Below are positions 1 through 5,257 of a stretch of 23,287 nucleotides of DNA, piece by piece. A model generated the notes under the pieces. It made no database searches. It had not been told where the DNA came from and saw nothing but the letters and a program-made list of their open reading frames with translations. Position numbers and translations under genes: made by a program. How positions within the stretch are numbered: the stretch's first letter is position 1; each line of letters starts with the position of its first letter. Source of the stretch: a bacterium (GTDB taxonomy: Bacteria; Bacteroidota; Bacteroidia; Cytophagales; Thermonemataceae); the NCBI GenBank assembly GCA_025362415.1, contig JANYGM010000481.1:1-23287 (forward strand). The letters run 5' to 3'.

Positions 1-150
1 GAAATTTTTGCCCTCTTCTGCTCGCAAGTAGTTACTTACAATATCTTTCATATCTCCAAATGCGCTCATATCAGTCATTCCGTACTTTCTAAACTGATCC
101 ATTAGTGAGTACATTGCTTCTTGCTGAATTTCGCAAGAAAACAGTAGCAT
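1..150 (-). CDS. N-terminal part of an unrecognised protein, cut by the window edge
   Basis: On the minus strand an open frame starts at ATG 150-148 and runs 50 codons without a stop to the first base of the window. An in-frame TAG lies a little upstream of the ATG, so this is probably the true N-terminus rather than an internal piece. The peptide is Met-rich and polar, with a stretch reading EAMYSLMDQFRKYGMTD, and has no signal peptide. I do not recognise a family. It could also be a truncated gene remnant, because the flanking DNA is full of repeats. Confidence 0.4.
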   Translation of the reverse strand, partial: MLLFSCEIQQEAMYSLMDQFRKYGMTDMSAFGDMKDIVSNYLRAEEGKNF

Positions 151-220
151 TTGTAAAAATGATACAAAATTATGTAATAATTGTTGCTATAAAAGTTCCG
201 TTGTAAAATAGTGTCTTGTT

Positions 221-275
221 GTTTGGTGAGGACACCAAACAATGTTATAACCCACGTTTGGTGTCCCCACCAAAC
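221..275. repeat. Two short hairpin repeats of the GTTTGGTG type
   Basis: Positions 221-240 and 256-275 are each a small perfect or near-perfect palindrome with arms GTTTGGTG and CACCAAAC; the second is nearly the reverse complement of the first. The 31-bp repeats at 12025-12117 have a similar arm-loop design. Probably a dispersed non-coding repeat. No ORF crosses it. Confidence 0.5.
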
Positions 276-321
276 GTTTTTCCCAAAAATTGCAACGAAT
301 AATTTACAGTAACTTAAGATT

Positions 322-511
322 TAGGGGGCTGAGCAAGCCCCAACAATGTTAATTTTTATCAATGTTTGCTCTACGAGAGTGGCATAAATGCCACTTCTAT
401 ACATCAAAACCATAAAAAGGTCATAAAATAATGTATTTCTTTATGTAAAGCGGTGGCATTTATGCCACCCAAACGAGAAATTAATATTACTGTGGACAAG
501 CTCAGCCCCTA
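322..511. repeat. Nested inverted repeat in the gene-free stretch 151-650 (MITE-like)
   Basis: Outer arms are TAGGGGGCTGAGC (322-334) and GCTCAGCCCCTA (500-511), complementary apart from one extra G. Inside them are two 16-bp palindromes, GTGGCATAAATGCCAC (379-394) and GTGGCATTTATGCCAC (453-468), themselves almost inverted copies of each other. The nested symmetry suggests a composite miniature element. I see no gene between 151 and 651; the rest of this stretch is AT-rich and holds a copy of the dispersed repeat listed at 551-655. Confidence 0.5.
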
Positions 512-550
512 CAAAATACAACTTGTTCTACACCTCTTTTGTGCTAACTA

Positions 551-655
551 GGTTTCTCTAATTAGTTTATGTTATGATAATGCTAAAATGATATATAATT
601 AACTGATTACTAGCATTTTGTATTCATTCACAATTAAAAATTCACAATTACTTAA
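551..655. repeat. Dispersed ~100-bp repeat, copy 1, abutting the protease stop codon
   Basis: This stretch shares an ordered series of words with 8590-8703: a TTTCTCTAATTAG-like start, TTTATGTTA, ATATATAATTAACTGATTA, a CTAGCA word, TTGTATTCATTCA, and an ending TTCACAATTACTTA that reaches into the stop codon of the gene on the minus strand. A shorter copy of the first part is at 11974-11999, and the TTGTATTCATTCATAATTCACAATT part recurs near 13983. It is a short non-coding repeat family of this genome. Confidence 0.6.
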
Positions 656-2079
656 AACGTACTATCTTTGTTCATATCAAAGCGGTAATATTGGTTTCCT
701 TTGAAAAAATATATAATAGGAGATTTCCAAACGAGTGTTGCATCAATTTTATCAAAATTAATGCCTTTCCAAGTAGTTTTATTGATGTTTTTTGGATAGC
801 CTTCATCAATTCTGTTATCTGTAAAACTAAAACGAACATACTTATTACCACTAAAAAAATAAACTTTGTCTTTCCAAGGAAAAGCAGCATCAATCTTTCC
901 AAATTCTTCCATTCCTGACCAACCTGACTTGATTTTCATAGGAAAACCTCTATCCACTTTTTCCTCTGCAATATCATACCTCACATATTCATCACCACTA
1001 AAAAAATAAATTTTTTGTGTACTTTCCCAATAAATTGCAGCATCAATTTTACTAAAATTAACGCCTTTCCAGCCTTCTGAAATAGATTTTGGCGTAAGAT
1101 ATGCTTCTTCATTATAATCCCAACGTATGTATTCACTACCATAAAACATATAGGTTTGTCCATTTGGATAATTTACGGCAGCATCAATTTTTGGAAAGGG
1201 AATACCATACCAACCTGTTGCTAGATTTCTTGGCAAAATCTCGCCTGAGGCAGTTGTACCGCCATTTGTACCAGTTGTGCCACCACCAGTAGTAGGATTT
1301 GTAACAGTTGGGGTATTTCCTTTTGGATAAATGCGGGCAATAAAAGCCTTATCAGTTTCAGACAAAACGGTATTCCATTTTATCTCAAAACCGCCAATAG
1401 TATGCTCTTTTGGAACGGCATAGTGCATAATAGAAAGTTTGTCGTAAGCACTATATTGCGTTACTTCGTGGCTATAACGGTAAAAAACTTGGCTATCAAC
1501 TTTTTGCCTGTCCCAACCTTGTTTAGCATAATAAGCATAAACTTTTTCTTTGTCCCAAGGAATTTCTACGTCTGGGTGCGCCTGCTCGTGTATAAGCCCC
1601 AACATGTGACCAAACTCGTGTACCACAACCCTACTAAATTCTTGTTCTGCACTTTGGTCAGTCAGCCAACCATAGTTCATAGTGTGGTCTGTAGCAGGAA
1701 TAGATAAATTATCTATTCCAAGATAGGAGTATGAGCCACCTTGTTGAAAATCTATTCTAACTATTGCAGGTGCGTCATCTGCCACAAATTCAAATTTCAG
1801 ATTGGCATATTTGAGCCATTCACTTGCATATTGCTGGACTTTTCCACGCACAAAAGGGCTTCCTGCAAGAAATTTGATAGTAATAGTTTGCCCATTTTTC
1901 CAGAATTTTGCAGTTTGCCCTGCTGTTTTCGTTTTCACACCATCAATACTTGTGGGCATTCTTTCTGTACAAACGACTTGTGCTACCGTTTTTTGAGTAA
2001 AATTAGCACAAAAAAACACAAAAAAACACACGCAAAAACGTAGTATTAAGGTTTTTTGGAGATTTAAGTTTTCTTTCAT
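652..2079 (-). CDS. Secreted astacin-like (M12A-type) zinc metalloprotease with C-terminal hemopexin-like repeats
   Basis: 475 residues. Residues 1-34 form a signal peptide with a hydrophobic core and an AQ end. The catalytic domain, about 35-252, carries the zinc motif HEFGHMLGLIHEQ at 154-166 (three His ligands and the Glu general base of astacins) and the Met-turn SIMHY at 216-220, whose Tyr is the expected fifth ligand. A Gly/Thr-rich linker (about 254-280) leads to four repeats with KIDAA/IDAT and YFFxGxxYxRxD motifs (about 282-475), typical of a hemopexin propeller. Likely exported to degrade extracellular protein, with the propeller binding substrate or surface. No C-terminal sorting domain is visible. 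It is a single gene, read away from the RNA cluster; a dispersed repeat touches its stop codon. The family call is firm; the substrate is unknown. Confidence 0.88.
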   Translation of the reverse strand: MKENLNLQKTLILRFCVCFFVFFCANFTQKTVAQVVCTERMPTSIDGVKTKTAGQTAKFWKNGQTITIKFLAGSPFVRGKVQQYASEWLKYANLKFEFVADDAPAIVRIDFQQGGSYSYLGIDNLSIPATDHTMNYGWLTDQSAEQEFSRVVVHEFGHMLGLIHEQAHPDVEIPWDKEKVYAYYAKQGWDRQKVDSQVFYRYSHEVTQYSAYDKLSIMHYAVPKEHTIGGFEIKWNTVLSETDKAFIARIYPKGNTPTVTNPTTGGGTTGTNGGTTASGEILPRNLATGWYGIPFPKIDAAVNYPNGQTYMFYGSEYIRWDYNEEAYLTPKSISEGWKGVNFSKIDAAIYWESTQKIYFFSGDEYVRYDIAEEKVDRGFPMKIKSGWSGMEEFGKIDAAFPWKDKVYFFSGNKYVRFSFTDNRIDEGYPKNINKTTWKGINFDKIDATLVWKSPIIYFFKGNQYYRFDMNKDSTF

Positions 2080-2172
2080 AATTGTTTTTGATTGAGAAAA
2101 TGATTACTAACGTAAATTTATAGAATTATTTGTTAGATTAAAATTTTTATTTCAAAAATCATTCCAATTAAA

Positions 2173-2211
2173 GACTCTTCACGAATAGTCAGTGACTATT
2201 CGTGAAGAGTC
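2173..2211. terminator. 39-bp perfect palindrome with a 3' T run
   Basis: Two perfect 19-nt arms (2173-2191 and 2193-2211) are separated by one G, followed on the plus strand by TTTTT at 2216-2220. It lies between the 5' end of the minus-strand protease and the plus-strand RNA cluster. It could insulate the cluster from upstream transcription, or be a palindromic mobile repeat. With a one-base loop, the cruciform or operator reading is as plausible as a simple terminator. Confidence 0.45.
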
Positions 2212-2300
2212 ACAGTTTTTATAAAAATATTAAAAAATAATCTCTTTGATAATCAATAAGTTACGAAATATATTGTCTTTTTTGTAAAAATATTTTTAAC

Positions 2301-2319
2301 TACGCAAGCTGGTTGCGTA
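2301..2319 (+). other. Small hairpin at the head of the RNA cluster
   Basis: TACGCAA-GCTGG-TTGCGTA is a perfect 7-bp stem with a 5-nt loop, immediately before the first structured RNA element. There is no T run, so it is not an intrinsic terminator. It may protect the 5' end of the cluster transcript or be an operator. No convincing Bacteroidota promoter (TTG-N19-21-TAnnTTTG) was found here; TTACTTTG at 2329-2336 is one base off the -7 consensus but has no properly spaced TTG. Confidence 0.4.
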
Positions 2320-2321
2320 CT

Positions 2322-2430
2322 AAGGTAATTACTTTGCATCATCAGAAACGAGGTCAAGCGTAAGTTACTTCTAGCCGCAAGGCACTTCCTTCCACGAAAA
2401 AAAACTTGCTCAATTACCTTGTTCCTGATG
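2322..2430 (+). ncRNA. Structured RNA element 1 (stand-alone copy of the GGTCAA/TTACTTC motif)
   Basis: Core motif GGTCAA-GCGTAAG-TTACTTC at 2352-2371. Outer stem 2340-2349 / 2421-2430 (9 of 10 pairs). GGT-c-AA (2352-2357) pairs with TTACC (2414-2418), bulging the C. Helix P2 GTAAGTT (2360-2366) pairs with AACTTGC (2403-2409) with one G-U. ACTTC (2367-2371) opens the apical loop and is followed by a GCC-GCAA-GGC tetraloop hairpin (2374-2383). An alternative perfect 9-bp helix, AAGGTAATT (2322-2330) with AATTACCTT (2412-2420), would use the same TTACC. The element ends two bases before the first tRNA-like RNA. There is no ORF. Structure confidence is good because four other copies fold the same way with different helix sequences. 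Confidence 0.72.
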
Positions 2431-2432
2431 TC

Positions 2433-2563
2433 AAAGCGGTAGCAGAGTGGTTAATGCAACGGGATTGTTAGTTATAAAATTTTCTTTATTCATAGAGGAC
2501 AATTATTACTTACTTCACATTCTTAACCCGTAGGTCGCAGGTTCAAATCCTGCCCGCTTTGCA
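2433..2563 (+). ncRNA. tRNA-like RNA A with a 63-nt anticodon loop carrying motif copy 2
   Basis: Acceptor AAAGCGG (2433-2439) pairs with CCGCTTT (2554-2560); C2432-G2561 could add an eighth pair. D-arm GCA/TGC (2442-2444/2455-2457) with the loop GG at 2449-2450. Anticodon stem ACGGG/CCCGT (2459-2463/2527-2531). Variable loop AGGTC. T-arm GCAGG-TTCAAAT-CCTGC (2537-2553). The 3' end is GCA, not a full CCA. The usual 7-nt anticodon loop is replaced by 63 nt (2464-2526) that fold as AGTTATAA (2470-2477), AA, TTTTC (2480-2484), a 12-nt loop, GGACAA (2497-2502), TTATTACT (2503-2510), TACTTC (2511-2516). The 5' edge reads TTGTTA, recalling an Asn tRNA, but no clean anticodon is left. It could be an intron-bearing tRNA, but the insert matches stand-alone elements nearby, so I favour a tRNA mimic. 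Confidence 0.75.
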
Positions 2564-2566
2564 AAT

Positions 2567-2690
2567 AAAATAGTGGTATAACGGTAGCACGTCAGCGTTT
2601 TAGTATTTAGCTTATCATTTATTTGGTCAATAAATACTTACTTCAAAATTGGGGGCTGAAAGTACAGGTTCAATTCCTGTCTATTTTACA
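2567..2690 (+). ncRNA. tRNA-like RNA B with a 58-nt anticodon loop carrying motif copy 3
   Basis: Begins three bases after tRNA-like A. Acceptor AAAATAG (2567-2573) pairs with CTATTTT (2681-2687); the T2566-A2688 pair could extend it. D region GTATAACGGTAGCAC with weak pairing. Anticodon stem TCAGC/GCTGA (2592-2596/2655-2659). T-arm ACAGG-TTCAATT-CCTGT (2664-2680). The 3' end is ACA. The anticodon loop is 58 nt (2597-2654): AGTATTTA (2602-2609), GC, TTATC (2612-2616), loop ATTTATTT, GGTCAA (2625-2630), TAAATACT (2631-2638), TACTTC (2639-2644). AGTATTTA and TAAATACT are perfectly complementary, and GGTcAA pairs with TTATC with one G-U. The body differs greatly from tRNA-like A in sequence but has the same architecture, which argues against a simple duplicated relic. 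Confidence 0.75.
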
Positions 2691-2691
2691 A

Positions 2692-2782
2692 AATTAAGGT
2701 CAATTATTGTTTACTCCTAGCCGCAAGGCAACTCACTGTTAATGAACCAAAACAATAAAATTACCTGATTTTAACCTTAATT
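2692..2782 (+). ncRNA. Structured RNA element 4 (stand-alone motif copy)
   Basis: Begins directly after tRNA-like B. Motif GGTCAA-TTATTGT-TTACTCC at 2698-2717. GGTcAA pairs with TTACC (2761-2765). P2 is a perfect 9 bp, TTATTGTTT (2704-2712) with AAACAATAA (2750-2758), with the conserved two-base AA (2759-2760) between P2' and TTACC. ACTCC is followed by TA and the GCC-GCAA-GGC hairpin (2720-2729), 14 nt identical to element 1. A competing perfect 9-bp helix, AATTAAGGT (2692-2700) with ACCTTAATT (2774-2782), would sequester GGT. No coding potential. Confidence 0.72.
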
Positions 2783-2786
2783 ACAA

Positions 2787-2822
2787 AGTTTTTCGTACCT
2801 CGTATCTCAAACTTCGTACTTA
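2787..2822. repeat. Dispersed GTACGA repeat between RNA elements 4 and 5
   Basis: TTTTTCGTACCTCGTATCTC and the following TTCGTACTT are the reverse complement of the iterated GAGGTACGAGGTTTGAGG-type repeat at 13885-13931. A genome-dispersed repeat appears to have landed inside the RNA cluster, or to serve as a spacer there. Confidence 0.5.
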
Positions 2823-2889
2823 AAAAACAAGGTCAAGATATGCTTACTTCTCTTTTTTTGAAAAATAGTATATCAATTATCTCATTTTA
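2821..2889 (+). ncRNA. Structured RNA element 5, minimal motif copy in the 5' leader of the RING/TerD-like gene
   Basis: Motif GGTCAA-GATATGC-TTACTTC at 2831-2850. P2 GATATGCT (2837-2844) pairs with AGTATATC (2867-2874) with one G-U. AA (2875-2876) separates P2' from TTATC (2877-2881), which pairs with GGTcAA with one G-U. A weak AT outer stem (2821-2825/2885-2889) closes it. The hairpin ends 13 bases before the ATG at 2903, so it must be part of the leader of any mRNA that reads through the cluster. This placement suggests feedback control by whatever binds the motif. Confidence 0.65.
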
Positions 2890-2902
2890 AATAAAAAAAA
2901 CA

Positions 2903-5158
2903 ATGAAAAATCTAATGAATGTGGCTTTGCGTCAGCAAGCGGTTTTTATCCCTAAAATGGAGATAAAAAATGATTTAATGGCTTTGCGTGGCACTACTTC
3001 TGTGCTTATAGCTAATCTTGCAAAACTTGGTTTTGCTGTTTCAGAGGAGCTTTTAAAGGCTCTTAACAATGCTACACCCAAATTTCAAGGAGATTTGCTA
3101 GACAAATTCCGTGAAGTAATGGGCGTAAATAAAAATTGGACACCACTTGTAAAAGGTTGGGACACGCCTACTGGTGAAAACCTAACAGACCATATTTTGA
3201 CTTTTTTGACGAACATTTTTAATGGAAAAGGTACAAAATTGGAATGTGGACACACTATTCCACCAAATACTTTTCCCTTGCACCGCTATAATGGTTGCCC
3301 ATTTTGTGGAACGCTCTTTGAGGCAGGTAAAATTGAGACTTTTGGACAAGGAAGTAAACTAAAAGTCTTAGAACTTTGGACAGAAACAGAAACAAACCAG
3401 TTTTTTGCTGATTTATTAGCTTCAAAAACTGCTTTAGATGCTACGCAAATGGATAGTTTGAAGATTTTATTAACAAATTTGCCTTTGCCTACAAATGCAG
3501 GTGCAACTGTAAATATTGCTATGAAGGAAACTTTAATGGCAGTGATTGATATTTTGGTGGAAACTGATGCAGAAAAAGCACAAGCTTTGTTTACTTCTCC
3601 TACAGATATTTTGCGCTATTTGTGGTACAAAAAAACAGGTTTTTTGCAAATAATTGAGCCTAAAACCATTGCAAAAAGAGCAAAAAATAATGCAAAACGT
3701 GTTACTTTTTTTGCAGCAACAAGTACAACAGAAACCGCAAAAGCAAAACTTGATGCTACAAAAAGCCTAAAACTGAAATATGACCGCAAAACCTGCGCTA
3801 TGGTGGCAAAATGGTTGAATAATTTGTCTATTGATAACGAAAAAATGGCAGAAACTATGCACCCAAAACGTGGTATGTGGGTACGTTTCATACGTGCTTT
3901 GCGTTTGGCTGAATACAGTAAAAAAACAGGTTTTGAGAAATTGAAAGCACTTTTGGACATTTTTTATAAAGAAGATTATGATGTATGGCAAGGACGTGTG
4001 AACTACTACCGTTTGAAAGCTGATGCGCAAACGACATTTAAGTTCTTAAAACAACGTCCAGGACTGTTTGCACGCTCACTTTTTGCTAATATGTTGTGGT
4101 TTGGTGCAGAAGAAACTACGGCTGCTTTTGCAGAAATCATTGACAAAGTACCTGCTAGATTGGTTTTTACGCTAAATATGTATGCAAATAACTATTTTAG
4201 CCACAACAACCGTACTGTAAAACCGCTTGGAGGTATTGCAAAAAGTATTCCTGCAAATACGTTGATTTCTTTGTATAATGAAGTGCAACTTGAAGGAATG
4301 AAAGAAGAAGTAGAAAATTTGTGTCTTTTGGCTATGGAAAAACGTTTTTCTGCTATCCCAAATGATAATAAAACTATTTTCATTGAGCCATCTTTGTTCA
4401 AAATGCCAGTTGCTATTGGTGATAGAAGTGAAAGTGTGCAAGATTTGCCCTCTGCACTGATGGGAACACGTTTTACAGTGGAAGGTGATACAGTACGTTT
4501 GTTTATGCAATGGGGAACTGGTCTTCCAGCACAACATTTGGATATGGATTTGAGTTGTTATATTGCGTACAGTAATGGTGGAACAGGTTTTTGCTCTTTT
4601 TCTCAACTTACTGCCACAGGTTGTAAGCATAGTGGAGATATACAGTATATTCCAGATAAAGTAGGAACTGCTGAATACATTGAAATAAATGTACCAGAGT
4701 TGCAAAAGGCAAAAGCAAAATATGTTACGTTTACCTGCAATGCATATAGTAATGGTGCTATAACACCTAATTTGGTAATTGGTTGGATGAACAGTAAAAA
4801 TCCAATGACAATCTCTCAAAAAACAGGTGTGGCTTATGACCCTTCTTGTGTGCAACATCAAGTACGTGTTACTACAAATGCCTCAAAAGGTTTGGTTTTT
4901 GGTGTTTTAGATGTTGAAAAAGCAGAAATTGTGTGGTTAGAGTTACCTTTTGCAGGGCAAGTAGTAGGTAATTTGGACACGAAAAACATAGAAAATATGC
5001 TTTCCAAACTAAATGCTAAACTAAGTATAGGACAACTTTTGAGCATCAAGGCAAAAGCGCAAAACCTTGAAATAGTAGAAACTGATGCCGCTGATGAAGT
5101 TTATGACCGCAAATGGGCAAGTAATAGCGCAAGCGTTACAAAACTTTTAGTGGATTAG
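2903..5158 (+). CDS. RING-like zinc and TerD-like domain protein, probably of the MXAN_6230/SCO0854 family
   Basis: 751 residues, no signal peptide, cytoplasmic. A zinc ribbon/RING-like knuckle with C115, H117, C132 and C135 (ECGH...CPFCG) sits near the N-terminus. Residues about 160-490 are helical-repeat-like, with a basic patch (KRAKNNAKR). Residues about 520-640 resemble a TerD beta-sandwich: DMDLS (547-551), HSGD (576-579), and EYIEINVPEL then KYVTF. I associate this layout with proteins named MXAN_6230/SCO0854 family RING domain-containing; that is from memory and not checked. It has no TROVE domain, so it is not a Ro orthologue. It lies between a train of structured RNAs and rtcB, so a role as the protein partner of these RNAs or a scaffold for repair is inferred. 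The start ATG follows element 5 closely; there is no Shine-Dalgarno, as usual for this phylum. Family confidence is moderate; function is unknown. Confidence 0.6.
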   Translation: MKNLMNVALRQQAVFIPKMEIKNDLMALRGTTSVLIANLAKLGFAVSEELLKALNNATPKFQGDLLDKFREVMGVNKNWTPLVKGWDTPTGENLTDHILTFLTNIFNGKGTKLECGHTIPPNTFPLHRYNGCPFCGTLFEAGKIETFGQGSKLKVLELWTETETNQFFADLLASKTALDATQMDSLKILLTNLPLPTNAGATVNIAMKETLMAVIDILVETDAEKAQALFTSPTDILRYLWYKKTGFLQIIEPKTIAKRAKNNAKRVTFFAATSTTETAKAKLDATKSLKLKYDRKTCAMVAKWLNNLSIDNEKMAETMHPKRGMWVRFIRALRLAEYSKKTGFEKLKALLDIFYKEDYDVWQGRVNYYRLKADAQTTFKFLKQRPGLFARSLFANMLWFGAEETTAAFAEIIDKVPARLVFTLNMYANNYFSHNNRTVKPLGGIAKSIPANTLISLYNEVQLEGMKEEVENLCLLAMEKRFSAIPNDNKTIFIEPSLFKMPVAIGDRSESVQDLPSALMGTRFTVEGDTVRLFMQWGTGLPAQHLDMDLSCYIAYSNGGTGFCSFSQLTATGCKHSGDIQYIPDKVGTAEYIEINVPELQKAKAKYVTFTCNAYSNGAITPNLVIGWMNSKNPMTISQKTGVAYDPSCVQHQVRVTTNASKGLVFGVLDVEKAEIVWLELPFAGQVVGNLDTKNIENMLSKLNAKLSIGQLLSIKAKAQNLEIVETDAADEVYDRKWASNSASVTKLLVD

Positions 5159-5167
5159 AAAACAAAT

Positions 5168-5208
5168 ACAGTACGAAAATAAAAATAAATTTTGAGTTTT
5201 CGTACTGT
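5168..5208 (+). terminator. 12-bp hairpin between the RING/TerD-like gene and rtcB
   Basis: ACAGTACGAAAA (5168-5179) and TTTTCGTACTGT (5197-5208) are perfectly complementary with a 17-nt loop, followed by GTTTTTTG. It lies 10 nt after the stop of the upstream gene and 50 nt before the chosen rtcB start. It may partially terminate transcription or set the ratio of the two products. A 3' stem that protects the upstream mRNA is an alternative. Confidence 0.5.
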
Positions 5209-5257
5209 GTTTTTTGTATTTATTTCCCTCAAGATTAAACCCAAAATAAATAAAATA

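Noticed and set aside
2329..2336. TTACTTTG as the promoter of the RNA cluster
   Set aside because: One mismatch to TAnnTTTG and no TTG 19-21 nt upstream; it also lies within element 1. The promoter of the cluster stays unidentified.
2464..2654. Group I or group II introns in the tRNA-like genes
   Set aside because: Inserts are only about 55-60 nt and lack group I core elements or a group II domain V. Their content matches the stand-alone motif copies next to them.
2352..2850. CRISPR array
   Set aside because: The repeated 20-nt motif is irregularly spaced, has a variable centre that pairs with flanking sequence, and no cas genes are present.
2340..2889. Known self-cleaving ribozymes (hammerhead, twister, hairpin, pistol)
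   Set aside because: CTGATG at 2425-2430 recalls a hammerhead core but lacks the following A, the GAAA strand and the stem arrangement. None of the other known cores was seen. A new ribozyme class cannot be excluded, but there is no positive evidence for cleavage.
2352..2889. Canonical Y RNA with a Ro-binding site
   Set aside because: GGTcAA/TTAYC with a bulged C resembles the Y RNA lower stem in style but not in exact sequence, and no TROVE protein is present. Kept only as an analogy.
4172..4861. Long open frame on the minus strand opposite the RING/TerD-like gene
   Set aside because: Cys/His/Ile-rich translation with no recognisable domain, fully antisense to a well-supported gene; a shadow frame.
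5192..5257. Upstream start codon for rtcB giving 22 extra residues
   Set aside because: The extension lies in the hairpin region, is hydrophobic/basic, and precedes the normal RtcB N-terminus starting MITGQDI.
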